This document shows positions 22,644 to 34,794 of a stretch of 64,000 bases of DNA, in pieces (the first letter of the stretch is position 1; every line of letters begins with the position of its first letter). The position numbers and the translations under genes were made by a program. The notes beneath the pieces were generated by a model, which saw only the letters and a list, made by a program, of their open reading frames with translations, did no database searches and had not been told where the DNA came from. The stretch is from Atrichornis clamosus (taxonomy: Eukaryota > Chordata > Aves > Passeriformes > Menuridae): positions 1 through 64,000 of the forward strand of contig WBMZ01014195.1 of assembly GCA_013400975.1 (NCBI GenBank), given 5' to 3'.

Positions 22644-23351
22644 CCCAGAACTGATCCCAGCACATGCCATTCCAGGGAATCCCAGGGCTTCATCCTCTCA
22701 TCCCTGGTGCCTGGGATCATCCCATCTCAGTGCCCTTTGTGCAGCAGCAGGGAGGCTCTTTCTGGCCTCTTCTCCAGTAGTGAGACCCTGAATGGCCACA
22801 GGAAGTGTTTTGCAGGGAGCCGAGGGATTTCCCTGGAGAGACGAGGGGGTCATGGAAACACCCAGCTTTCCCGTGGCTCCTGCTTTGGTGCAGGAGTGAC
22901 ATCATGCCCTCCGGCCCGCAGCAGGACAGAGAGGCTTTGATGGAGGAGTGAAGGGGGGCCCTGGGCCAGTGCCACAGATGATGGCCAGGGGCACCTTCAG
23001 CAATTCCTGCAGGATGGCATCACTTCCTCTGGGCCGACACGGACACAGCCCAGGGCTCTATCCCGGAGAACAGCGTTGTTCCAGGGAGGAGAGAGGGGAA
23101 GAGCAGCAGGATCATCCCCCCAGAGATGTGTGGAGCAGCTTGGAGAGGTTGGACATTAGGAACAACCTGGGGAATGAGGAGTTTTGCTGCCTCTTTGTGC
23201 ACTCTCCATCCTTGACTTATTCTCTGCTGCCCCTATGAGTACAAAACCAAATCCCATGGCAGGTTTTTCCCAAAAGCTTTAGAGATAATCAACCCTTTGG
23301 ACAACTAAATCCTTCAGAGGTATAGGCAAATAAAAGGTTGGGTATTGAGAA
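22644..23351. other. Unique non-coding stretch
   Basis: No gene is recognisable. GAGGTTGGACATTAGGAACA near 23146-23165 faintly recalls CR1 but is too short to assign. Confidence 0.5.
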
Positions 23352-23541
23352 AAGGTTCTACCCCAAAAGGGTGATCAGGGAATGGAACGGCTCCCCAGGG
23401 AATGGCCCCAAGGCTGCCAGAGCTCCAAGAGTGTTTGGACAATGCTCTCAGGCACAGGGTGGGATTGTTGGGGTGTCTGTGCAGGGCCAGGGGTTGGATT
23501 TGGTGATCCCTGTGGATCCAGCTCAGGATATTGTGTGATTT
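23352..23541 (+). mobile_element. CR1 LINE fragment of a distinct subfamily
   Basis: The order is GGTTCTACCCCAAAAGGGTG, GAACGGCTCCCCAGGGAATG, AAGGCTGCCAGAGCTCCAAG, GTGTTTGGACAATGCTCTCA, GGGGTGTCTGTGCAGGGCCA, GGGTTGGATTTGGTGATCCC, then CTCAGGATATTGTGTGATT. This matches a CR1 3'-end type whose UTR differs from the other copies here (a CTCTCAGGCACA and GCAGGGCCAG signature in place of CAGGGACACCTTCC). It shows that more than one CR1 lineage has inserted at this locus. Confidence 0.82.
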
Positions 23542-23874
23542 GGTGATCCTGCATTTGCACCACTGTCTCAACTCCATTGCTTTCGGGTTATTCGGGAGCC
23601 TGGGCCTGGAGATCACCAGCTCAGGCTCTCTGATCCATCAAGACTGAAGGAAGGGAACTGCCATAGAAAACAGTGCCCTGCCCCAGGAACTGCCATTTCC
23701 TTGGGATTTCTGCCTGGTCACATCAACCCTGAGCCAAAACTGGTCCAGAGATTCTGCAATATTACACCTGATATCATTCCGTTCCCTGTGCCAACCTTCC
23801 CAGAAGTCATCCCTACTCACTTAGGGTAAGGACACCACCTCAGCAGGGAAAGGGCAATTTCTGCCTTATATAGG

Positions 23875-24277
23875 AACCCCTCTGCTCTGGAGCCAGGCTG
23901 GGAGAGCTGGGGGTGTTCACCTGGAGAAGGGAAGGATCCAGGGAGAGCTCAGAGCCCCTTCCAGAGCCTAAAGGGGCTCCAGGAGAGCTGGAGAGGGACT
24001 TGGGACAAGGGATGGAGGGACAGGACAAGGGGGAATGGCTTCCCACTGCCAGAGGTCAGGGTTAGATGGGATATTGGGAATTGTTCCCTCTGAAGGTGGT
24101 GAGACCCTGGCACAGGTTTCCCAGAGAAGCTGTGGCTGCCCCATCCCTGGAAGTGCCCAAGGCCAGGTTGGAGCACCCTGGGACAGTGGAAGGTGTCCCT
24201 GCCCATGGCAGGGGTGGTGCTGGATGGGCCTTAAGGTCCCTTCCAACCTAAACCATTCCATGATTCCAGATTCTGTG
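23875..24277 (+). mobile_element. CR1 LINE, about 400 bp of 3' end
   Basis: In order: TCTGGAGCCAGGCTGGGAGA, CCTTCCAGAGCCTAAAGGGG, GACTTGGGACAAGGGATGGA, GGACAAGGGGGAATGGCTTC, CCCTGGCACAGGTTTCCCAG, AAGCTGTGGCTGCCCCATCC, GGTGTCCCTGCCCATGGCAG, TTAAGGTCCCTTCCAACCTA, and the tail CCATTCCATGATTCCAG. It shares a nearly identical stretch of about 110 bp with the copy at 8305-8832. It carries the same internal gap after CCAGGTTGGAGCA as the antisense copy at 22.3 kb. Confidence 0.96.
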
Positions 24278-26309
24278 TAGATCCACACCACTCATTCCCA
24301 GCCCTGGCAGAGATGGTGCTCAGCATTCTCATGGGTGTTAGAATGCTGATGGATACGGGGATACAGGGATATAGGGATGCTTTTATTTTGTGCAACACCA
24401 CAAGGGAAAGTTCCAAAACCGGAGCTGCAGTGTTTACAAACAGCTCAGTTAGCAAAACACACCAAAACTCCAGTTTTTTATCCCAGAGTCATGATGCCAC
24501 CATGGGCAAGGGGAGGAACAGAGGGGCTCGGTCCTGTTTGAAGTGCAAATCCCAGCTCCTCCCTCACTCCGGAGCCATCAGCAATGTGTCCATGAGCCTG
24601 AGATCTCCCGTTGTCCCCCTGGAAATCTGAAAGCCATTAGCACGCTCGGGAGAGGGAGGAAAACGAAAATGTGTTTGCCAGCTCCACCAGATGTGAGGGC
24701 AGTGTCAGGGACAGGTTTTATTATTCTATAAATACCGGGGGCAGACGGTTGTTATTAACCAGCCAGTAATTAATACAACGTGCAGTGGCCTCGGCCACGG
24801 CCCAGCTCTCCCTGCCCAATTATCGGCGCTCGTGGGGAACTCCCAGATGTGGCACAAAGCTGGCAGACACCAGGATCAGGAAGGAGTATCCCTGGATCCA
24901 ATACCCTGGGCTCAGAGGACTGGTTGGTTGGAAAGCAGATGATGGAGGTGCTGCAGACATCAAAGCCTGCACGAGCACATCTCTGCACATCTTCCAGGGA
25001 ATGCCGGGTGCCAGAGCACAGACCGGAGATCCGAGTGCGGAAAGGTGGCGAAGGGAACAAATCCCAGAGCTGCAGTTGCTCACTGCATGTTAATGAGCTG
25101 CTTTCATGCACTGTTAGCACAGCAGAGAGCTCCAGAACATCTGCACATCCACGGACACTGCCTGGCTCCACTGAAATCCCACAGCACAAGGTGTGGGAAC
25201 GTCCTGCTAACTCCTCTGGATGCTGCTGGAAAAGCCTTGAGACCATTCCATTAATGGATGCTCTTGCTCCTCTTCCAGTATGTCTGAGGCTGATGTTTGC
25301 AACAGTGCTCTGGAAAGTCGGGATTGATGCATTTCCAGAGCAAGCCAAGGAGATATTTGGGATGGGAAGGTGGATGGGGTGGGGGGAGCCCTTGTGAATG
25401 GGGTTAATGCAGCAGGGTCAGGGAGCTGAAGGGGAGAAGCTCAAATGTGCTGTGGTGGAAAAATGTGAGAGTATCTGGTGCTGATGTGGGATATCAGGAG
25501 CTTTAAGAACTGTCTGTGTGGACCAGGATAGGTTTATTTTAGATTGGGTTTGTCCACAGCAGCCAGGAGGGGACTCAGCACCCGGCACATCCCCTCCTGT
25601 CCTGTCCGGTTGTATCCTCCCAGCCAGCAGGACCAAACCCAAAGATTTCAGGAAAACTGGGAGTAGTTTCCTACTGCAGCCACACAATGCCAGGACACCC
25701 CCGTGCCTGGAAGCCCTGGCTGCTCTGCCAGTGAGGAATTTGCTCCTCTGCTCACTGGTGAAAGCCACCCACACCTCCCCTGAGGTGCCCTCTCAGTGTG
25801 ACTGCCAGTTTAATGGGATCCTAAAAAACCTTGGGAAGGGATTGGCTGTGCTGCCTCAGTGCCTCTGCCCCGACCCTTCTGAGTGTCCCTGGAAGGAGAG
25901 GGGAGACTCCCAAGCACCAGCGGCACTTGGAAACCTCCTGCCTCGTCATCATGGACAAACCCAGGATCTTTAACTCTGGAAAGGCTCTTGTTTGGATTCC
26001 ACCAGCAAATTTTGACCAAGTGCTTTGAGATGGCTCCCTGGTGGATGCTCGTGGTGGGAGGGAGCAGCCAGGGCTGGGCATGTGCCTGATATCCTCTTTA
26101 GGCTTGGCCTGAAGTGCAAATTCATCCCCAAAGCCGGTGGCTTGGAATTTAGTCCAGAGGATGTTATCCAAGCCTCTGGCCTAAGCAACCTCCCACTTGT
26201 GTAACAAAACCTTCCCTTCCCCAGATCCTCTCTTTGCAGAGCTCAGCTCAGGATGATTTAACAGCAATTGGGAGCAAGGGAAGAGCAGGGGGGGGCTGGT
26301 AGCAAAGAG

Positions 26310-26355
26310 GTTGTAAATCCCACCCTTGGAGGTTATAAAATCCCACCCTTGGAGG
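26310..26355. repeat. Tandem duplication, about 20-bp unit
   Basis: ATCCCACCCTTGGAGG occurs twice, joined by TTATAAA. Confidence 0.78.
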
Positions 26356-27490
26356 AACAACCCCCCCCAGCCCACGGCTGAGCATCCCATGGCCGTGGGA
26401 TTCTGGCTTCAGGCTCCTGGTGCTGAGGTGTGAGGGAGAAGAGGTTGCTCTGCAAGTGCCTCCAGTGATTTATTTTATTGCAAAAGAGTCTTGGCGCTCC
26501 GAGGGGAGGTGGCTGCCAGCTCCAGGCCAGCCAGGCTATCCCTGGTGGAAAATGAAATGGATGAACGGGAACATTTTTCCATAATAGCAGTGAGGCAAGC
26601 AAACGATACTCCTTGAACATCCATCTCTAATTCCCTGACCTTTGAGCTGTCTGGCAGCTGGCCCATGGGGTGAGGAGAGGTGATAAAACCCCTTGCCATG
26701 CCCTTGTTTTCCTGCTCCATCTGGGCTATCCAGCAGGGAGAACCTGCATCCCCCTCAAGGCCATGCAAGGGGCATTTCCAAGCCATTCCCAAGTCCTGCC
26801 TTGAGGGCAATGGGTGATTCCTCTTGGATAGGACCAGGGCAGGTGCCACCCCCTCAAATGCCTGGGATGGGAGCAGGTTGAAGTCCCCTGTGTGATCCAT
26901 GTGCTGAAGAATTCCTGGCATCTTTCCTGCCTCACTGGTCACCCAACTCAACTGAAAAAAAATTTGGCGTCTCCTGAGGGCTTTAGCTCAGAACCTAAAA
27001 CTCCCAAAGCTCCTAAACCCATAAAATCTGTCAGAAAAATCCACCAAGGGGTGGCAGATGGGCGTGCAAACTCCTGCACTAAAGGGGTACAAAAGAAAAA
27101 TATCCGTGGGAAAACATCCATGTGCAAGGAGGAAAATACCCACGGCAGGTCTTTGCAAAAAAATCGGAGGTGTCAGCCCTGCCACTGCTGTTCCTCCTTT
27201 GGGGATCCTCCAATCCCTCCAGCAGATGCTCCAGAACACCCTGATTGATGCTTTTCCTGCTTTGTTGAGATATTTCCGGGGTGTTTCCATGTCCTCAGGT
27301 ATTCCCTACATTGGCAGCTGGAGGAACGGAGGGGCAAAAGGCTGCCGGGAATTGGGATTTGTCAACCTCAGCTGAGGATCTCAAGGAAATGGAGAGATTT
27401 CCAAGGCTTTGGGGGAATGGTGTTGCTTCTTGCTCTGCTTGCATAGGATGGAGATGGTTTTAGTCGAGACCTGGAAGATGCTGGTCCAAG

Positions 27491-27525
27491 AGATAATTAA
27501 TAGATAATTAATAGATAATTAATAG
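27491..27525. repeat. 11-bp tandem repeat, 3 copies
   Basis: AGATAATTAAT is repeated three times without change. Each unit contains TAATTAAT, a homeodomain-type core, and GATAA, so the repeat could be a chance binding-site array, but slippage is the simpler explanation. Confidence 0.93.
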
Positions 27526-27696
27526 CTTTCAGGCTCATCTCCTTTCCCTGAGCCCATCAAAGGACCATTTCCCCCTGAAAAGCAGACGTGGGGCATTGCT
27601 GTGAGCCCTTGCCCACCTCTCCTCTGTCCCAGGTGGCATTTTCCCAAGGATAGGGGTATAAATCCTGCGAGTGCCATGGGAGAGGGCAGAATCCAA

Positions 27697-27774
27697 CCCT
27701 CAGTGCCACCGACATCTCTGGGATGGCATTCCCAGCCCTCAGTGCCACAGATAGCTCTGGGATGGCATTCCCGG
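27697..27774. repeat. 39-bp tandem duplication, 2 copies
   Basis: CCCTCAGTGCCACCGACATC continuing to GGGATGGCATTCCCAG is repeated directly with a few substitutions (CAGATAGC for CGACATC, and CCGG at the end). Confidence 0.9.
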
Positions 27775-30700
27775 CCCTTAACAACCTGCTGCTCCCAGCA
27801 TGGAGCCCTCCTGTCACCCCTCTGCACTCCAGGCCTGTGACATGTTGTTATCCCAGGCCAGGTGCCAGGGAGAGCTTTCCCTTCCCTTTTCCTGGCAAGG
27901 CTTGGCCATGGCCGTGGCCGGAGCCAGGAGAAGCAGAAGGATCCTGCAAGCGGAGCAGAGCCGGGAGGAGGATGGAGCTGGGATGTGCTGGGGTTATCTC
28001 TTTAACAGGTTCCTCCTGTCCCTGAACATATGTGCAGGAACACAGCTCTGGAAAAATATGTGAGTGGGTGAGCTTGGCCCCGGCTCCCTCCCAGATGGGA
28101 CATTCCACAGCCCACATCACAAAGCCATCAGCCGGGGCTTGACAGAGCTGCCAGCACCTCCATCCCTCTATCAGAGGCCCAGAAATGTCCATATGATCAT
28201 TTCTCCCCCCAAAACTTCCTTTCTGCTCTCATTTACAAGCAGGAAACGTGCTGGCAAAAGGGTTTGGCATGAAAGTAAGGGAAAAAAGGAGAGAAGAGAG
28301 GGAAAACAAAGCTTCAGGAGGAGAACACAAAGAGGTGACACATGAGGTGCAACATTGCTGTAGCAAACACGGGGCACAGACACCAACACTTCACATCCCA
28401 GCATGCCCAGACCAGCTGCTTCTGGCCCATTTTCCAGCTGCACTTTGCCCTTTCCCTGCAGGGCTGTTCCACAGATTCCTCCTGGTCCCTCCTGTCGCTC
28501 CCAGGGCATGAGGAGGTGCTCACAGGTTGCTCAGCCCTTACAAGCTGGAGCAACACCTCTCACACAGAGGGGACTTTCGGCTTAAGCAGCACCTAAACCC
28601 CACAGGTTTTAGGGCTGTTGTTTGGTATTCAGCCCTCCCAGCCCAATCCCATTTGCATCCCAGGGAAGGGAGGTTTTGCTGAGGCCCGGTGACATCCCCC
28701 AGCTGGGCTGCATTTCAGCAGCTCCGGGATTGTTCCAGTGTAAAGAGCTGTTTCCCTGCACACAGCCCAGTGTAATTCTTAGGAAAACCAGCTGAGCCCT
28801 TGGCCTCTGCTCAAAACACATTAGGAAATCAAAAGCATTTATTTTATCCAATTTTTCTCCTGAGCTTTGCTCAATGCTCTCCAGAACAAGGAGGTTTAAT
28901 AGACTTTGGTTTGTGAGTGCAGACACCTTCCATAGCTTGGCTTTTTCATCACGTGGGAACCTGGATATCCATCATCTGAAATCCAGTTAGCGCCGTGCTC
29001 TCCTTCCCTACTCCTGGATTTGCATTTTGTCCACTGCTGCCTAATGAATTTAGTGTGTCAGGGCTTATAAATCATTAAATCCATTCACTCTTTGCATCCC
29101 ATTTTGCCACCAGGAATCTCTAAGAGCCATAAAGGCATTTAGAACCTGGCAGGGACGGTGCTGTGGGGATAATCTCTCATCTGAGGGTTTGCTGTGTTCA
29201 AATTTGATAAAATATGGCAGATTTGGAGGAGGCTGGTGGGGTGCAAGAAGGAAATTGTTCACCAGCTCAGGTTGAACCTAAAATTTGGAGCAAATTTGGC
29301 AAAAATGTCCTGAGAAGCTGTTCTCCTTCTTGTCATTTCCCAAAGGAATGTTTGATTTAGTTGGGTTTTTTTTTTAATTTTTAAGGATATTTTAGCCTTA
29401 GAAGCAGCCAGCACAGCAGGATTTACTCCTCAACCAAAAAAACTCCTCTTGAATGTCAAAAGAACCATTTGCTACTTCCAAAAAAAAAATTCATTTGGCT
29501 CATGGCTCCAAATCCCTTTGCTTTGACCTGACCTGAGCTGAACTTGGCTCCATGCTGGTGCTTTCACTCCTGTGCCTTGGCCCAAATCCCACGGATGGCT
29601 GCAAACACCTCGGGCTCAGCTGCCTTGGGACCACATCCCTGACATCCAGGCTCTGGATTGGGAGGCATCAGCACCCAGATTTGAGGTGGGTGTGAAATCC
29701 TGGCAGGATCACAGCGATCCAAAGGCACCCTGGGTCTGGAGCATCCCAGGGATGAAGCTTCCAGGAGGAAAAGCACTGGTACAGCAGACCCATCTCCAAT
29801 CCCTCAAAACTTGCTCTTCCCTATTTCCTTCCAAGGAGAATTCCACAGCTTTCCATGGACCAGGCAAGCCCCCATGGACCTGCAGGGAGCAGATATTGTT
29901 GTTACTGGATTTTTTCCCCCATAAACCTGGATCCCAGAAGTATCAGATGATTCAACCATGGTGGAATTTTTTTCCCATATTTTGAGCCACCAAACACGTG
30001 GTTGCTTCCCAAAGCGAGCAGGTTCCTTCTAAACATCCATAAATCCAAACCCTCCAACTTGGAATTAGAATTGGTCTCACCCAGATCCTTGAAGCAAACT
30101 TTGGTTTGGGGTGGTGGTGGGGTTCCTTTTCCCCATTTTTTCTGAAAATTACTAATTTTTAACAAACTCGTTGCCAACCAAAAGACAAATTTTCTTTGAA
30201 TGTCAAAACAGGATGTTTTTGACAATTTCAGGACATTCTAAGAGCTTTTTTTTTTTTTTAATTTTCTTTTTGAAACAGGAAATTCATCTGAGGGCCCTTT
30301 CCTGCGAACAGTTTCAGTTGTGACAAAACTCCCACTTTCTGACAAAGTTTGGGGTATTTTTTTCGTTAAAAAAAGGATGCCACATGTAAAAATTTAAGAA
30401 AACCCATCCAGGTGACTCAGTAATGAGGGTGGGTGCAGATTTTAACTCCCAAAAAAGCTCATAAAATGGGAATATGTCGAGATTGAGCTGTGGCAGCTGG
30501 GAATGGGGATGTTTGATATGAATGTTTGGAGATCAAGGCCATTGGAGTGAATATATCCATGGCATTGCCATCCAGGTGCCTCTGCTGCATCCCCAAATCC
30601 GGGGGGCACCTTTCTGGGCACAGGGGGATGGAGGTGGTGCGGAAGCATCAGTGAAATGGCAGCGCTGAAATGCTCAATTCTGCTCGGGGAACCGAAACGA

Positions 30701-31970
30701 GATTTGCAAGTCAAACCTTTCCCCCTCCTTGCACCCAGAGGGAAACGGGGTCTGGCAGCTCCAGGGGTGTGGGGAAGGGAGGGGGGCTCCTGTGGGTGAC
30801 AGGGGAGGAGTGGTGAGGGCTGGAAGGTGGGCACAGCTTTGGAAAACCAAGCTGGAATCTGCACGGAACCTTGGAGCACTGGTTGTTCCTTCAGTCCTGC
30901 CCTTCCCAGGAATTTAACCTGAGCTCTGGATGGGATTGCAGCAGGCTGAAATCCAAGCTCCATCACCACCAAAAATGATGCCAAAGGATGGACAAGAGGC
31001 TCTGGATCCCTGGATCTTTACACATGGATGCATTAATGAAGTCATCCCAAAGAGTTCTCCTCCTCTCTTAGCCTGGCTTTGACTCCCTCCAGTAGAGGAA
31101 TGGGAAAAATAATCTGGTTTACACACAGGCACAGGTATTCCAAGACATTTCTACTTCATTTGCTTAGAGATGGGACCAGTTCATCCCAACCTGGCTGCAA
31201 ACCATCAATTCCTTGCCTGGGTCTCCTCTGGTCCTCGGGAGGACAAGCATCCCAAACACCAAAAGAGAAGGTGCTTGGTTGAGATGTCTCTTCCAGAGGC
31301 TCCTAAACATGTCCTGGGCATTACTCGGCAAAGCTTTGGGATGTCTCCATGAGATCCCAACTCTACCAAAGCTCAGGGGCCACCACTGAGCCTGGGTGGG
31401 ACAGCAGAACCCCAAAACAGAGTGAGAAAGGTAAAATCACCATTGAACATCAGCTGTTTTCTGTATTGTTGGGTGGTCTGAAAGTTTTGGGAATTATGTG
31501 ATGCATTCACCGTTCTTTGCATTCATCTGCTCTGTTTGGGCCAGGATTTTGTGGGGACTTGCAGGAGAAGTCAATGTCGGAAGGAATGAAGTGAAATGTT
31601 CATTCCTTCTGTTAAGGAAATCCAGAGAAAGGCAGGAAGAATGAGCCAAATGTGGGATCAAGACAGGAAGATGTGTCCTGCTTGTTTCATTTGTATTTCT
31701 GTCACCCAGAGCAGGGAGAGGAGGGATTTGGCTCCTCATCATTGTTCTGGATACAAGCAGTGAGCAAAAGCAGGATGAGGGCTCCGATGGGAGAGACCAA
31801 AAACTCCTGCCTGATCTCCAAGGAAGAGAAGAGCAGGTTTAGTTGAATTCCAGCCACGGGAGAACATGAGATCAGGTCTTGATTCTTTCTTGTGCAGCCC
31901 AGAGCAACGGGACTGCGGTGGTGGAAATGATGTTCTCCATCCTCTTCCCTCGGAGAGTGCGGTGCCCACA

Positions 31971-32036
31971 CAGCACTGCCTGGATGGAGGAGTGTTCCAG
32001 CACTGCCTGGATGGGTGAGTGTCCCAGCACTGCCCC
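31971..32036. repeat. 27-bp tandem repeat, 2.4 copies
   Basis: CAGCACTGCCTGGATGGAGG plus AGTGTTC, then CAGCACTGCCTGGATGGGTG plus AGTGTCC, then a partial CAGCACTGCC. Confidence 0.9.
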
Positions 32037-32324
32037 TCAGAAATGTTCCCCAGGAGTGCAAAGCACCAATGAAATTGTTCCCCAGATGGGATTTTCAGAC
32101 TCCTGTTACCTCGATTTCCATCTAATTTGATTAACTCGGCTCATTTCCTGCTCTCCCCGTGATCTCGGTGATGGGATGTGCAATCCCAGGATTTGTGCAG
32201 CCTGACTGGGATCAGTGGGTGACAGGAGAGAGCTCTGCAAGCACGACCTGAGCTTGGCCCGGCTGCTTCTGTGTCCCCTGCGTCCCCCAAGCTACGTCTG
32301 TGCACCAAAGTGTGCAGAGAGCGT

Positions 32325-32616
32325 GGAATCCCAGAATCCCAGGATGGTTTGGGTTGGAAGGGACCTGAAAGCTCATCCCATTCCACCCCCTGCCATGGGC
32401 AGGGACACCTTCCCCCATCCCAGGCTGCTCCAGCCCCCATCCAACCTGGCCTTGGACACTTCCAGGGATGAGGCATCCACAGCTGCTCTGGGCAACCTGT
32501 GCCAGGGCCTCATCACCCTCACAGGGAACAACTCATTCCCAATATCCCATCTATCCCTGCCCTCTGGCAGTGGGAAGCCATTCCCCCTTGTCCTGTCCCC
32601 ATGTGCTCTTTATGAG
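32325..32616 (-). mobile_element. CR1 LINE, about 290 bp of 3' end
   Basis: Antisense CR1. It starts with the terminal 8-bp repeat as AGAATCCCAGGATGG, then GGTTGGAAGGGACCTGAAAG, CCTGCCATGGGCAGGGACAC, CCTGGCCTTGGACACTTCCA, CTCTGGGCAACCTGTGCCAG, TCACAGGGAACAACTCATTC and TGGGAAGCCATTCCCCCTTG. It ends near ATGTGCTCTTTATGAGG. The 274-codon plus-strand frame at 32215-33039 runs through it and is therefore not a host gene. Confidence 0.96.
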
Positions 32617-34346
32617 GTGGCCCAAGGTGCCACGAGCAGGTTGGGAACTCCTGAGCCACTCGGGAACACCTCAGGGCCATGGGATTGCAGCTCCCAGGTT
32701 CTGCAAGACCTGCTGTGCTTGTGCACCTGGGATAACACAGGAGCATCCTGGAGAGATCCCAAATTTTCTCCTGTTGCCTTTTGGGGGTCCCAGCTTTGCG
32801 CCTCTCCACGTGGAGCATGGCCTGATGTGCAGAGGATGGGAAGCAGGGCTGTGTCTCCCATCCCTGATACCCGCTCTGACCTTGCTGTTCAAACCACCTT
32901 AAACCTTCCCAAAATAAATACCCTGGGAGAGCTGGGCTTTATTCAGCTCCTGGCCTGGCAGAGCTCCCGAAACCTCACAGAGTTTTTGCAGAGCTCTTCA
33001 GCATCATTTTTGACACTTCCATCACTCCTTTCATCCTGAAGTTCTGCTCAAACCTGAGACCACTGCTGGAGTCAATCTGCTCATGGAACAGTGAGGTTTT
33101 TCCCTAAAAGCCAAATCCCACATCATCCCGGGACCCCTGAGAATCCTCCATCCCCCTAAAACCACTGAGGGCTCAGCACGCTGCACATCCATGAGGAGGG
33201 AGTTGGGGTGATGGTACCGCAAAGAGTTAGGGAGAACTGGGAAAGTGCTCCTATTTTGGGAAAAAATGATGTCTTTGGGAAAAATAAACCAAAAATTACA
33301 TGCACAGAAAATAGAGGGTTTGAATTTGGCTCTGACACTCTGCTGGAGCACCACCTGGTGCTGTGAGTAACATCCGAAGCAGGACGAGCACCTCCCTGGA
33401 GTGAATTCCTACACATTCTCACCTTTGGAGCCACTTTGGACTCAGACAGAGTGATGCCTTCCAGGCTTTGGGAGAGGTTTTATGCATGCAGAAGCTCCCA
33501 GGCCCTCAGTCTTCCCCAGCACAGGATGCAGGGGCAGGCCAAGGGCAGCACAGCACCTCACTCGTCACCTCCAGGGGACCAATTTACCTTGGATTGGGAT
33601 TTTCCATCTGTCCCCAAACATTTAAGCTCCTCTTTCTGCCCCATTATGGGTGAGATGGGGATGCTCACCCCGTTTTAACGGGGTTAACTCTCCCTGTTCA
33701 TTGAAAAGCTGATAACAAACACCTCGGATAAATCCACCCCTGTCCCCACAATTAAAGCCAGCACTGGACAAACCCCGGTGTGGAAAACCTCCAGGGCAGT
33801 GTGGGGTCCCAGCAGCCACACAAAGAGGGTTCCGTGTGAAAGGCCCTGCTCAGGGTTGCCCTTGGACTTGATCCTTCCATCTCAGCAGGATTTTAATCTG
33901 CTGTTTTCCTTAAAATCTCCACAAAGAGGTGATTGGCCCCAAAATCCTTGTTCTTTTCAGTGCTGGGCTCCAGGAAGGTGATGGGATGAGAGGTGGGAGA
34001 AGATGATTTTGGACCCAGCAAGGCCAAGAGTTTGTGCTGGTGATGGAGGATGCTCTGGAGCATCATGGTTCCAGGCAGGCTCCCGAGAAGCATCCTTTGC
34101 AAATTGAGGCAGGATTGCCAGGAAAAATTAAGCAAATTTGGAAAAAATTATCCTGGAGCTTGCTGCAGGAGCTCTCCTCCCTCTCCCAGACAGCCAGGTG
34201 TTGGCCAGCCCTGGAAGATGTCAGGAGTGTGGTGATGGGGTGTGGCTGATGTTCAGCAGGATGGGTCTGGCGGGTTTTATTGGAAAAATGCAAATGGGAT
34301 TGAAATGGAGACGAGTGTGTGTGGCTGGAAGGGAGCAGGGCTGGGT
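32617..34346. other. Unique non-coding stretch
   Basis: No gene is recognisable. A compact near-palindrome, ACCCCGTT-TT-AACGGGGT, lies at 33667-33684. Other open frames are short. Confidence 0.55.
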
Positions 34347-34541
34347 GGTGAGGCCCTGGCACAGGTTTTCCAGGGAAACTCTGGCTGCTCCATCCCTGGA
34401 AGTGTCCAAGGCCAGGTTGGACGGGGCTTGGAGCAACCTGGGACAGTGAAAGGTGTCCCTGCCCGTGGCAGGGGGTGGAACAAGATGAGCTTTAATGACC
34501 CTTCCAATCCAAGCCATTCTGGAATTCTGGGATTCTGTGAC
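34347..34541 (+). mobile_element. CR1 LINE, 3' end with intact terminal repeat
   Basis: Sense order: AGGCCCTGGCACAGGTTTTC, CATCCCTGGAAGTGTCCAAG, GGGGCTTGGAGCAACCTGGG, TGTCCCTGCCCGTGGCAGGG, TTTAATGACCCTTCCAATCC. It ends with three 8-bp tail units, ATTCTGGA, ATTCTGGG and ATTCTGTG (34516-34539), the terminal repeat typical of CR1. Confidence 0.96.
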
Positions 34542-34782
34542 ATTAATCCCTACATTGCTGAGCACGTCAACCCCTCTGCACCCCAAAATCTGTCCCTGCC
34601 TCATCAGCTTTTCTGGAAGAGGGAGCAGGGTCCAGGCAGGGTGGCCAGAGCTGGAAAGGTACAGAAGGATGGATGGAAGTTGGAGGAGGATGGCAGTTGG
34701 AGAAGGATGGCATCTCCCTGCTAATGAGGCTGGAGACGGGAATGTGCAGTGCCGGGAGCTGCCCGGGCTGGAGTTAAAGGGA

Positions 34783-34794
34783 AGGTAATTACCT
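34783..34794. promoter_or_regulatory. Perfect 12-bp homeodomain-type palindrome
   Basis: AGGTAATTACCT is perfectly self-complementary around a TAATTA core. Within the next 35 bp follow GATTAC, CTAATG and CAATTG. Together they resemble a cluster of homeodomain-factor half sites just upstream of the CpG-rich region. Binding is inferred from motif shape only. Confidence 0.4.

Larger units (their letters stand above)
24278..32324. other. Long unique non-coding stretch (about 8 kb)
   Basis: No gene and no CR1 are recognisable. Small tandem repeats at 26310-26355, 27491-27525, 27697-27774 and 31971-32036 are listed separately. Frames of 205 codons (24780-25397, plus) and 192 codons (24770-25348, minus) overlap almost completely on opposite strands and neither has a recognisable domain. 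T or A runs occur near 29366, 29479 and 30247. A purine-rich patch lies at about 28268-28340. Confidence 0.5.

Noticed and set aside
23146..23170. Additional CR1 fragment
   Set aside because: Only about 20 bases recall CR1; too short to separate from chance.
24770..25397. 205-codon plus and 192-codon minus frames over the same DNA
   Set aside because: Near-complete overlap on opposite strands with no recognisable protein suggests chance openness.
32215..33039. 274-codon plus-strand frame
   Set aside because: It crosses an antisense CR1 3' end and has no recognisable domain.
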